Positions 1 through 8,180 of a DNA stretch of 64,000 bases are shown piece by piece; within the stretch, counting starts at the first letter, position 1, and every line of letters starts with the position of its first letter. The stretch is from the NCBI GenBank assembly GCA_900466575.1, contig UBMP01000011.1:248001-312000 (forward strand). Reading direction: 5' to 3'. The notes under the pieces were generated by a model, which saw only the letters and a program-made list of their open reading frames with translations, searched no databases and had not been told where the DNA came from. The position numbers and the translations under genes are program-made. The stretch comes from Hyphomicrobiales bacterium. Lineage in GTDB: Bacteria > Pseudomonadota > Alphaproteobacteria > Rhizobiales > Rhizobiaceae.

Positions 1-35
1 TCGATATCGTGCGCTTCTATGCCTGAACTCTTTGT

Positions 36-1070
36 TCAGAGCAGGCGCAGGCTGAGTTCGTAGGCACTGGGTCCGGTCTGCAGCGAAAGCGGGCCGCCGG
101 CGACCAGCGCCACCGCGTCGCCCGAGGCGAGCGACAGCATTCCGGACAGGCCGGCAGTCATCATGGGTGAAGTCGCCGCGCCAGCGCTCCAGCGCAGGCT
201 CGATGCCGCGCCGTTGACGACAACGGCGAGCGAGGCGGCGGCGGCGGCCTGAAGGCCGACGCGCATCGAGACTGCGTAAAGGCCGGCGGCGGGGACGATC
301 AGCGCCTTGCCACGACCGCCGGTCAATGTCGTGCCAAGCGCGAAGCCGCCCTGTTGCAGTGTCAGCGTATCCACGCCAAGCAGGTCATTTGCCGCGAGTG
401 AGACGCTTGCGGTCGTCAGGGTTGCCGATACGACCGGACGGCTGGGCAGGCGTATGATGCCGTCGCCCCCGAGTTCCAGCCCGACCTTCCATGCGCTGCC
501 ATCGGCGCTCGCCTTGAATTGCAGCGTATCAGTGCCGAGAAGTCCGATCTCGGCGCGGGCGGACCAGTTTGACTGGAAGAGTAGCGAAGCCGTGTCGGCG
601 GTGGCCTGCTTGTTCAGCTTCATGCGGTGACTGTGGCCCGCATGGGTAAAAAGGCTCGCCTCGGAGGAGAGGGCAAAGCGGTTCGTGGCATCGGGTGTCG
701 CAGAGACGCCGAGGCGATCGACAAGGGGGCTTGCGAGCGGATCGGTCCAGGCGCTGCCATCGTAGATGCGGGTGCGACCGTCTGCTGCAAACCAGGCCCG
801 CCAGCCGGTGCGTGGAACGAGAAAGATCCACGCACCGTCGATGAAGAAGGCCAATCGTCCGTCCTTGCCTGCAAAGGCGCCCGTAGCCGGTGCGCCGACG
901 AGATAAAGCGCGCCTTCCGCCGGCGCGGCAGGCGGGGCGGACAGTGTGGACACGATCACGGTATTCGTCGCCGCATCAAGGATCTGGAGGGCCTCATTGT
1001 GGGTGATGTGCTTCATGGCCTGCGAAGGCAGGATATAGGGCAGGTTCAGGTTCGGCGTCGTATCGGTCAT
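36..1070 (-). CDS. DUF2793 domain protein, phage-tail-like
   Basis: 344 aa. The N-terminal ~100 residues match the DUF2793 family (start MTDTTPNLNLPYILPSQAMK, then repeated small Trp/Gly-rich modules such as GWRAWFAADGRTRIYDG), which is found in alphaproteobacterial prophage and gene-transfer-agent neighbourhoods. The last ~130 residues are rich in Ala, Ser, Leu and Val with short alternating strands, resembling a C1q/TNF-like jelly-roll head of the sort seen at the tips of tail fibres; that part is inference. No other phage structural gene is visible here, but the gene ends 36 bases from the window edge, so its downstream neighbours are unseen. Enzymatic function is not expected. Confidence 0.75.
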   Translation of the reverse strand: MTDTTPNLNLPYILPSQAMKHITHNEALQILDAATNTVIVSTLSAPPAAPAEGALYLVGAPATGAFAGKDGRLAFFIDGAWIFLVPRTGWRAWFAADGRTRIYDGSAWTDPLASPLVDRLGVSATPDATNRFALSSEASLFTHAGHSHRMKLNKQATADTASLLFQSNWSARAEIGLLGTDTLQFKASADGSAWKVGLELGGDGIIRLPSRPVVSATLTTASVSLAANDLLGVDTLTLQQGGFALGTTLTGGRGKALIVPAAGLYAVSMRVGLQAAAAASLAVVVNGAASSLRWSAGAATSPMMTAGLSGMLSLASGDAVALVAGGPLSLQTGPSAYELSLRLL

Positions 1071-1313
1071 GGCGGGCCTCGTCAGCAGGTGATGCGAACA
1101 AGGCTAGAGCCGGCGGGCGAACTGGGGATGATTGTGCGCATGGACCATGAAATCTCTAGGATTTCGGCTCGGGACGTCCCCGCGGTTTCCGCGGCAAAGG
1201 AAAGCGAGGTCATTCACTGCTTACGTCGTTTAACGTAACCTCGACCCGCCGCCTGCGCTTGAATGCATGCGCTGCCCGTGCTTTTGATAGACCATGCCAG
1301 CGAAGCAGATCAC

Positions 1314-4300
1314 ATGACGGCCAGACAGCGCATCATACCCGTTCGGCGGGACTATAACCGCTGGGTGGCGAACCAGACGCTGGAAGATTATGCGCTTCGC
1401 TTCACCGCCAAGAGCGCGCGGCAATATTCGCCGCAGCGCATTTCGCAGACGGCGATCGGGGCGATCTCGTTTCTGGCGCTGGAAGCGGTGGGCGGTGCGA
1501 TCACGCTTTCCTATGGCACGACGAATGCGATCTTTGCGACCGTCGCAGCCTGCCTGCTTCTGCTTCTAATCGGCGTTCCGATCAGCCGCTATGCGATCCG
1601 GCATGGGGTGGATATCGATCTGCTGACGCGCGGCGCGGGCTTCGGCTATATCGGTTCCACGTTCACCTCGCTGATCTATGCGAGCTTCACCTTCATTCTT
1701 TTCGCCATCGAGGCGTCGATCATGACCGGGGCGCTGGAACTGGCCTTCGGTATTCCGCCGTGGGTGGGCTATGTCATCTCGGCGCTCGTCGTCATTCCGC
1801 TGGTCATGTATGGGGTGCGGCTGATCTCGCGCTTCCAGTTGCTCACGCAGCCGGTCTGGATCGTGCTCAACATTCTGCCCTTCATCTTCATCGCCTTTGC
1901 CGACTGGCAGAAGGTGATCCTCTGGCTCGGCTTTTCGGGCGTGGGGAATGCGCCCGCCGCCTCCGGGCAGTTTGCGCCGTTTCATCTGGCCGAATTCGGC
2001 GCGGCCTCTGCGGTCATTCTCGGGCTGATGTCGCAGATCGGCGAGCAGGTCGACTTCCTGCGCTTCCTGCCGGCGGGGCACAAGCCGGCGACACTCTGGC
2101 AGCGTTTCATGCGGTTTCTTGCCGGGCCCGGCTGGGTCGTGGTGGGGGCTCCGAAGCTGCTGGCCGGCTCGTTTCTCGCGGTGCTCGCTCTGTCATCCGG
2201 CGTACCGGCGGGTTCGGCAGGCGATCCGGCGCATATGTATGTCACGGCCTTCGGGTACATGGTGCCGAACCATACGGCGGCCCTGGGGCTGACGGCGGCA
2301 TTTGTCGTGGTATCGCAGCTGAAGATCAACGTGATGAACGCCTATGCCGGTTCGCTGGCATGGTCGAACTTCTTCTCGCGGCTGACGCATAGCCATCCCG
2401 GACGCGTCGTCTGGCTGTTCTTTAACGTCGCGATCGCGCTTCTGTTGATGGAGCTTGGCATCTACCGGCTGCTGGAGGAGACGCTGGGCGTCTTCTCGAT
2501 CATCGCGGCGGCCTGGCTCTGCACCATCTCGGCCGATCTCTTCATCAACAAGCCGCTGGGGCTTGCCCCTCCCGGCATCGAGTTCAAGCGGGCGCATCTT
2601 TACGACATCAACCCGGTCGGCACCGGCTCGATGTTGCTCACCGCCGTCATCGCCCTCACGGCGCATTTCGGGGCGTTCGGTGATCTGGCGTCCTCGCTGG
2701 CGATCTATATCGCCCCGGTCGTCGCCTTCATTGCCACCCCGGCCATCGCCTGGGCGACGAAGGGAAAGTACTATCTCGCGCGCAAGCCGCGGGCGCAGTG
2801 GAAGAACCTCACCAGCATCACCTGCTCGATCTGCGAACATCCTTTCGAGCCGGAGGACATGGCGTGGTGCCCGGCTTATTCCGCGCCGATCTGTTCGCTC
2901 TGCTGTTCGCTCGACAGCCGTTGCCACGATCTGTGCAAACCCAAGGCGCGGCTGAAATATCAGGTGGCGGAGGCGGCTGCCGTCGTGTTGCCGGAGCCGG
3001 TCGTGGCAAAGCTTTCGACACGCCTCGGGCGCTATCTGATGACAGCGACGGCGGCGATCGCGGCCATTGGTGGCATTCTCTGGATGATTGCGGCGCGGGC
3101 GAGCCGGGGAGCGCCGGAGACGGCACATGTGGTGGACGACATCACGTTCGCTGTTTTCTTCGTCTTTTCGATCCTGGCGGGCATAGCAGCCTGGTTCTTT
3201 GTACTGGCGCATGACAGCCGGGTGGTTGCCGAAGAAGAGTCCTCGCGCCAGAACGCGCTGCTGTTGCGCGAGATCGCCGCCCACCGCAAGACGGACGCCG
3301 CGCTGCAGGATGCCAAGGAGGCGGCGGAAGCCGCCAACCGCGCGAAGAGTCGCTATGTCGTGGGCCTGAGCCATGAATTGCGCACGCCGCTCAATGCGGT
3401 GCTCGGCTACGCCCAGATTTTGGAGCGCGATGCGACAATCCCGCAGCCGCGCCAGTCGGCGATCAAGGTGATCAAGCGATCGGCGGAGCATCTGTCGGGC
3501 CTGATCGACGGGCTGCTCGATATTTCGAAGATCGAGGCGGGGCGGTTGCAGGTCTTTCAGGGCGAGGTCAACATGCATGACTTCCTCGACCAGATCGTCG
3601 ACATGTTCCGCCCGCAGGCGCAGGCCAAGGGGCTGGAGTTTCTCTTCGAGCGCGTGCCGGCGCTGCCACGGCATGTGCGGACGGACGAAAAGCGGCTGCG
3701 GCAGATCCTCGTCAATGTCATTTCCAACGCGATCAAATTCACCGACAGCGGTCGCGTCGTCGTGCGGGCGGACTACCGCAGCCAAGTCGCGACCTTCACC
3801 ATTTCCGACACGGGGCGGGGGATATCCGAGGCGAACCTGCCGCATATCTTCGAGCCGTTTCAGCGGGGCGATGCTGACAATATCCGGACAATGCCGGGCC
3901 TTGGCCTCGGCCTGACGATCACGCGGCTGTTGACGCACATGCTGGGCGGCGAGATTGCGGTGACAAGCCAGCCGGAGGAGGGGACCACCTTCTCGATCCG
4001 GCTCGGTCTGCCGCCGGTCAACCGCGCCGGCGTTGGCGAAATTGCGGAACGGTCGATCAAGGGCTATGCCGGCGCACGGCGTACGATCGTGGTGGTCGAT
4101 GATAATGCCGATCATCGCGACCTGATGCTGGAAATCCTGCAGCCGCTGGGCTTCACGGTGCTCGCCGCCGAAGGCGGCGGAGAATGCCTGTCGCTGGTGT
4201 CGGCCTGCACGCCCGACCTTTTCTTCGTCGACATATCGATGCCGGGTATGAATGGCTGGGAACTGGTCAAACGGTTGCGCGAAGGCGGCACGCGCGCCCC

Positions 4301-4709
4301 GATCCTGATGCTCTCGGCCAATATCGGCGACGGGGCCAGCGCCTCCGGAGAGACAGGTCATGACGACACGATCGCGAAGCCCTTCGACATCAAGCAGCTT
4401 TACGCGAAGATGCAGATGCATCTGAAGCTCACCTGGCTTTATGACGATGAGGTGGAGGATCTGGCGGCGGCGGAGGCCGTGGCCGACGAGCCGCCGATCC
4501 GTGCGCCGTCGCCCTCGCAACTGCGCGAACTCGTGCAGCTTGGCGAAATCGGCTACATTCGCGGCATCGAGAGCAAGCTCGCGGAGATGGCCGAGGACCC
4601 GGCCCACCGACCGTTTGCCGAAGCTCTGGGGCAATATGTGAAGGCATTCGACATGGCAGGCTATGCGCGTTTTCTCGACGGTATGAAGACGGAGGCCGTT
4701 GATGGCTGA
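1314..4709 (+). CDS. NCS1-permease-like hybrid histidine kinase/response regulator
   Basis: 1131 aa from ATG 1314; an upstream in-frame ATG at 1263 would add 17 residues, and neither has a strong ribosome site. Residues ~8-490 form a ~12-helix domain opening with RRDYNRWVANQTLEDYALRF, typical of NCS1 (cytosine/purine/allantoin/hydantoin) permeases. Next come a Cys-rich segment (first Cys at 504: CSIC, then WCP, CSLCCSL, CHDLC, zinc-ribbon-like), two more helices (~580-645), a coiled coil, and HisKA with phospho-acceptor His687 in SHELRTPLNAV. HATPase motifs follow (NVISNAIKF, DTGRGIS, GLGLGLTITRLL), then a REC domain with Asp973 in FFVDISMPGMNGW. Its stop overlaps the start of the next response regulator gene. 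A transporter-like sensor is inferred; the ligand is unknown, with a nucleobase, hydantoin or related N-compound favoured by family. Confidence 0.88.
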   Translation: MTARQRIIPVRRDYNRWVANQTLEDYALRFTAKSARQYSPQRISQTAIGAISFLALEAVGGAITLSYGTTNAIFATVAACLLLLLIGVPISRYAIRHGVDIDLLTRGAGFGYIGSTFTSLIYASFTFILFAIEASIMTGALELAFGIPPWVGYVISALVVIPLVMYGVRLISRFQLLTQPVWIVLNILPFIFIAFADWQKVILWLGFSGVGNAPAASGQFAPFHLAEFGAASAVILGLMSQIGEQVDFLRFLPAGHKPATLWQRFMRFLAGPGWVVVGAPKLLAGSFLAVLALSSGVPAGSAGDPAHMYVTAFGYMVPNHTAALGLTAAFVVVSQLKINVMNAYAGSLAWSNFFSRLTHSHPGRVVWLFFNVAIALLLMELGIYRLLEETLGVFSIIAAAWLCTISADLFINKPLGLAPPGIEFKRAHLYDINPVGTGSMLLTAVIALTAHFGAFGDLASSLAIYIAPVVAFIATPAIAWATKGKYYLARKPRAQWKNLTSITCSICEHPFEPEDMAWCPAYSAPICSLCCSLDSRCHDLCKPKARLKYQVAEAAAVVLPEPVVAKLSTRLGRYLMTATAAIAAIGGILWMIAARASRGAPETAHVVDDITFAVFFVFSILAGIAAWFFVLAHDSRVVAEEESSRQNALLLREIAAHRKTDAALQDAKEAAEAANRAKSRYVVGLSHELRTPLNAVLGYAQILERDATIPQPRQSAIKVIKRSAEHLSGLIDGLLDISKIEAGRLQVFQGEVNMHDFLDQIVDMFRPQAQAKGLEFLFERVPALPRHVRTDEKRLRQILVNVISNAIKFTDSGRVVVRADYRSQVATFTISDTGRGISEANLPHIFEPFQRGDADNIRTMPGLGLGLTITRLLTHMLGGEIAVTSQPEEGTTFSIRLGLPPVNRAGVGEIAERSIKGYAGARRTIVVVDDNADHRDLMLEILQPLGFTVLAAEGGGECLSLVSACTPDLFFVDISMPGMNGWELVKRLREGGTRAPILMLSANIGDGASASGETGHDDTIAKPFDIKQLYAKMQMHLKLTWLYDDEVEDLAAAEAVADEPPIRAPSPSQLRELVQLGEIGYIRGIESKLAEMAEDPAHRPFAEALGQYVKAFDMAGYARFLDGMKTEAVDG

Positions 4710-5616
4710 GCCGCGCGATATCGTGCTCATTGTGGACGACAGTCCCGAGGCGCTCGGCTTCTTGACCGATGCGCTGGAGCAGACGGGCTTTTCCGTGCTG
4801 ATCGCCACGTCGGGGCAGGCGAGCATCAATATTGCGGAAAAGATCACGCCGGACATCATCCTCATGGATGCGGTCATGCCGGGCCTCGATGGGTTCGAAA
4901 CATGCCGGCGGCTGAAGGCGAATGCGGCGATTGCGCCCGTGCCTGTCATCTTCATGACAGGGTTGACCGAGACCGAGCATGTCGTCCATGCGCTGGAGTC
5001 CGGTGGTGTCGATTATCTGACGAAGCCGATCAATATCGATGAGTTGAGGGCCCGCATCCGCGTGCATCTGGCCAATGCGCGTTCGGCGCAGCATGCGCGC
5101 GTGGCGCTCGATGCAGCGGGGCGGCATCTCATGGCGGTGACCGCAGATGGCGAGTTGAAGTGGGCCACGCCCCAGGCCTCGCGCCTACTCAACATGGCCT
5201 CCGGCAGTGACGCGGGCCAGGCGGCGATCACACAGGAGATCGCGCGCTGGCTTGCCGCGCGCGCCAATGCCGGCTTTTCGACCGAAACCCCGGTTGCGAT
5301 CGGACTTGGTGACCGCGCGAGCCTGCATCTCAATTATCTCGGAGAAGTGGGCGCCAACGAAATTCTCTTCCGTATCACCTCGGCCAACAAGGAGGCGGAT
5401 GACGAAATCCTCAAACGCCAGTTCGGGCTGACCGCGCGCGAGGCGGAGGTGCTGGTGTGGATTTCCAAAGGCAAGGCCAACCGGGATATCGGGGAGATCC
5501 TGGGGCTCTCGTCGCGTACCGTGAACAAGCATCTGGAACAGATCTATGTGAAACTCGGTGTGGAGAACCGCGCGTCCGCTGCGGTGAAGGCGGCGGCAGT
5601 TTTGCACGAGGGGTGA
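4702..5616 (+). CDS. Two-component response regulator, LuxR/NarL type
   Basis: 304 aa. A receiver domain (~7-122) carries the acceptor Asp56 in IILMDAVMPGLDG and the conserved Lys in YLTKPIN. A linker (~130-235) has no recognised domain. The C-terminal GerE/LuxR helix-turn-helix (~240-300) reads FGLTAREAEVLVWISKGKAN followed by RTVNKHLEQIYVKLGV. ATG 4702 is chosen because GGAGG lies 6 bases upstream; a TTG at 4699 is also in frame. The start overlaps the end of the NCS1-like hybrid kinase gene by 8 bases, so translational coupling and a cognate pairing are very likely. Target genes cannot be deduced. Confidence 0.92.
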   Translation: MAEPRDIVLIVDDSPEALGFLTDALEQTGFSVLIATSGQASINIAEKITPDIILMDAVMPGLDGFETCRRLKANAAIAPVPVIFMTGLTETEHVVHALESGGVDYLTKPINIDELRARIRVHLANARSAQHARVALDAAGRHLMAVTADGELKWATPQASRLLNMASGSDAGQAAITQEIARWLAARANAGFSTETPVAIGLGDRASLHLNYLGEVGANEILFRITSANKEADDEILKRQFGLTAREAEVLVWISKGKANRDIGEILGLSSRTVNKHLEQIYVKLGVENRASAAVKAAAVLHEG

Positions 5617-5642
5617 GCGTACGCTTCCCCATTGTATATTTC

Positions 5643-5682
5643 ACCTCAAATACGTATTTTAGGTGAAATACGTATTTGAGGT
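5643..5682. promoter_or_regulatory. Large inverted repeat, likely TA autoregulatory operator
   Basis: Two perfect 17-base arms (5643-5659 and 5666-5682) are separated by 6 bases. Each arm contains the 12-base self-palindrome AAATACGTATTT, and a second nested dyad pairs TTTCACCT (5639-5646) with AGGTGAAA (5661-5668). The right arm covers the ribosome site of the antitoxin gene at 5688. Phd/YefM antitoxins repress their own operons by binding such repeats, so this is the probable operator. Confidence 0.75.
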
Positions 5683-5687
5683 TTGCG

Positions 5688-5939
5688 ATGAAAAAGTTCA
5701 CCTTCTCCGACATGAACCGGGCCTCGGGTGAAATCCTCGAAGCCGCCTTGATCGAGCCGGTCGCGCTGACCAAGCGCGGCAAGGAGAAACTCGTGATCCT
5801 GAATGCAGCGACCTACCAGCGACTGAAAGGGCAGGGCCATACGAGGGCCTACGGTCTCCATGATGCGCCTGACGCTGTGCATGACGAATTGATGGCTGGG
5901 CTGGATGCCATCCTTGACGAAAACGGACCCGATGTTTGA
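5688..5939 (+). CDS. Phd/YefM-type antitoxin
   Basis: 83 aa from ATG 5688 (GAGGT just upstream; a TTG at 5676 is less likely). The start MKKFTFSDMNRASGEILEAA and the stretch EPVALTKRGKEKLVILNAATYQRL fit the Phd/YefM fold, in which the N-terminal part dimerises and binds DNA and the acidic C-terminus (here HDELMAGLDAILDENGPDV) wraps the toxin. It lies directly behind a 40-base inverted repeat and overlaps the putative toxin gene by 8 bases, the usual TA arrangement. Confidence 0.82.
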   Translation: MKKFTFSDMNRASGEILEAALIEPVALTKRGKEKLVILNAATYQRLKGQGHTRAYGLHDAPDAVHDELMAGLDAILDENGPDV

Positions 5940-6327
5940 ACGGGGTGAGATCGTTCGCTTCTTCTATCTTTGGAAGAGGCAAGCCGATGCCGGTGAGGAA
6001 ACGGGCCGCAAAGCGCGCCCTGCCTGCATCGTCGTCAAAACACCAGATAATCCAGGTGCCGTCTTTCTGTTTCCCATCACATCACAGCAACCCGATGCAG
6101 ACCGGCTGCATTTGGCCTTCGGCGAAATGGAATGCCGCAGGGCGGGCCTCGCCCATCCCTGCTGGATCATTCTGGATGAATATAACCGTGTGGAACTGGA
6201 CAAGGCCTTCGATTTCGAGTCGACCCAGCCCATCGGAAGTGTCAGCCCCGCTTTCCTGACGCGTATTGCTGCGGCCGTAAAAGAGGCAGCGCGCATGCGC
6301 CGCCTCTCGGGTGTCGCCCGCTCGTAG
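5932..6327 (+). CDS. PemK/MazF-like toxin
   Basis: 131 aa from ATG 5932, which overlaps the antitoxin stop in ATGTTTGA. The opening FERGEIVRFFYLWKRQAD, the RKARPACIVV strand and FLFPITSQ resemble the PemK/MazF layout (RGDIV...KxRPxxVV...PITS), a family of mRNA-cutting endoribonucleases. It is slightly longer than classical MazF (~110-120 aa), with an insertion between the first strand and the RPA motif. Assignment rests on this similarity and on the antitoxin partner; activity is inferred. It converges on the acyl-CoA synthetase gene only 6 bases away. Confidence 0.68.
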   Translation: MFERGEIVRFFYLWKRQADAGEETGRKARPACIVVKTPDNPGAVFLFPITSQQPDADRLHLAFGEMECRRAGLAHPCWIILDEYNRVELDKAFDFESTQPIGSVSPAFLTRIAAAVKEAARMRRLSGVARS

Positions 6328-6333
6328 CCCCGC

Positions 6334-7971
6334 TCACAACCCCTTCGCCTGCTCCCGCAGAATGAACTTCTGGATCTTTCCCGTCGAGGTCTTGGGCAGC
6401 GAGCCGAAGACGATGGTCTTGGGGGCCTTGAAGTGGGCCATGTTGGCGCGGCAGAAGGCGATGAGGTCGGCTTCCGTGACGTTGGCGCCGTCCTTCAGGC
6501 CGACGAAAGCGCAGGGGGTTTCGCCCCATTTCTCATCCGGCCTGGCGACCACGGCGGCTTCCATGACGGCAGGGTGGCGGTAGAGGACGCCTTCCACCTC
6601 GATGGAGGAGATGTTTTCGCCGCCCGAGATGATGATGTCCTTGGAGCGATCCTTGATCTGGATATAGCCGTCCGGATGCATCACGGCGAGGTCGCCGGAA
6701 TGGAACCAGCCGCCGCTGAAGGCCTTGTCGGAGGAAGAAGGGTTCTTGAGATAGCCGCGCATGACATTGTTGCCGCGGAAGAAGATCTCGCCCATCGTTT
6801 CACCGTCGGACGGCACGGGCTCCAGTGTTTCGGGATCGGCGACCATGAGGCCGTCGAGTACCGTGTAGCGCACGCCCTGGCGGGCCTTCAGCCGCGCCTT
6901 TTCGGAAATGTCGAGATCGTTCCATTCGTCATGCCAGGCGCAGACGACGGCGGGGCCGTAGGTTTCGGTGAGACCATAGGCGTGTGTGACATCGAAGCCG
7001 AGCTTTTCCATCGCCTCGATGACGGCTGCCGGCGGAGCGGCACCCGCGGTCATGATCGAGACCTTGTGGTCGATGCCGGCCTTCAACGCATCGGGCGCAT
7101 GCGCCAGCAGGTTCAGGACAATCGGTGCGCCGCAGAAATGGGTCACCTTTTCCTGTTTGATGAGGTCGTAGATCGGCTCGACGCGGACGGCGCGCAGGCA
7201 GACAGAGGTGCCGGCGGCGGCGGCCATCGTCCAGGGAAAGCACCAACCGTTGCAATGGAACATCGGCAGTGTCCAGAGGTAGACCGGGTGCTTGCCCATC
7301 CCCCAGTCGAGCATGTTGCCCAGCGCGTTGATATAGGCGCCGCGGTGGTGATAGACGACGCCCTTCGGGTCACCCGTCGTGCCGGAGGTATAGTTGAGGC
7401 TGATGGCGTTCCATTCGTCGGACGGCCAGACCCAGGCGTCGTTCTCGTCGCCTTCGAAAAGCAGCCTGTCATAGGTATCGTTGCCGATCATATGGCTGTC
7501 CGGCCAAGTCGCATCCTCTATGTTGATGACCGGGATATCGCGGCCGGCAATGTGGATCGCCTGTGCGGCGACGTCGGCAAATTCCGGATCGACCATCACC
7601 ATCTTGGCTTCGGCATGGTTGAGGATGAAGGCGATGGCGGCCGCGTCGAGGCGGGTGTTGATCGTGTTGAGCACGCCGCCCGTCATGGGCACGGCGAAAT
7701 GGGCCTCGAACATTTCCGGTATGTTTCCGGCTATGACCGACACCGTATCGCCCAGGCCGATGCCGCGGCGCTTCAGTGCGCTCGCAACCTTGCGCACGCG
7801 GGTCCAGGTTTCGGCCCAGTTGCGGCGGATGTCGCCGTAAACCACGGCGGTCTTTGTCGGGTAGATTGCGGCGGTGCGCTGGATGAAGCCCAGCGGCGTC
7901 ATGGCGCTGTAATTGGCGTCATTCTTGTCGAGGTCGTGGTCGTAAATGCTGTGCGCAGCGTGAATATTCAT
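6334..7971 (-). CDS. AMP-forming acyl-CoA synthetase
   Basis: 545 aa. It activates a carboxylic acid to its acyl-CoA through an acyl-adenylate. Motifs are complete: P-loop YTSGTTGDPKGVVYHH, HAYGLTETYGP, the GWFHSGDLAVMHPDGYIQI hinge region, DIIISGGENISSIEVE, and the C-terminal catalytic Lys in PKTSTGKIQKFILRE. Sequence style is that of the medium-chain/AlkK and methylthiopropionate-CoA ligase (DmdB) group; the true substrate cannot be read off. ATG 7971 is chosen for its GGAGG 7 bases upstream; 30 extra codons upstream look non-coding. It is followed on the right by the livK terminator and is probably transcribed alone. Confidence 0.92.
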   Translation of the reverse strand: MNIHAAHSIYDHDLDKNDANYSAMTPLGFIQRTAAIYPTKTAVVYGDIRRNWAETWTRVRKVASALKRRGIGLGDTVSVIAGNIPEMFEAHFAVPMTGGVLNTINTRLDAAAIAFILNHAEAKMVMVDPEFADVAAQAIHIAGRDIPVINIEDATWPDSHMIGNDTYDRLLFEGDENDAWVWPSDEWNAISLNYTSGTTGDPKGVVYHHRGAYINALGNMLDWGMGKHPVYLWTLPMFHCNGWCFPWTMAAAAGTSVCLRAVRVEPIYDLIKQEKVTHFCGAPIVLNLLAHAPDALKAGIDHKVSIMTAGAAPPAAVIEAMEKLGFDVTHAYGLTETYGPAVVCAWHDEWNDLDISEKARLKARQGVRYTVLDGLMVADPETLEPVPSDGETMGEIFFRGNNVMRGYLKNPSSSDKAFSGGWFHSGDLAVMHPDGYIQIKDRSKDIIISGGENISSIEVEGVLYRHPAVMEAAVVARPDEKWGETPCAFVGLKDGANVTEADLIAFCRANMAHFKAPKTIVFGSLPKTSTGKIQKFILREQAKGL

Positions 7972-8121
7972 TTCGTCCTCCCAAAACAATCTTCGTGCAT
8001 CGTGCCGAGCGAAAGAAGGTGGTTCCCGCTTTCGCGCCGAAGCGCCTCGTCCCTGACGCATCTTCTATCGTCTGCCGGCTCGCGTGCAACTTCGACTTTG
8101 GGATGGATTTTGACAAAAGAG

Positions 8122-8152
8122 AAGGCCCGATGCGTGAAGCACCGGGCCCTTT
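8122..8152 (-). terminator. Rho-independent terminator after livK
   Basis: On the minus strand the arms GGGCCCGGTGC and GCATCGGGCC(TT) enclose a 5-base loop and are followed by TTCTCTTTTGT. It sits 30 bases beyond the livK stop codon. Confidence 0.8.
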
Positions 8153-8180
8153 GTTTATCCCAACAGGATCAAAAATCGGC

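Noticed and set aside
2193-4955. 920-codon open frame on the minus strand opposite the hybrid kinase
   Set aside because: It is antisense to intact, motif-rich coding sequence; its product is a low-complexity Arg/His/Asp-rich string typical of mirror frames in high-GC DNA.
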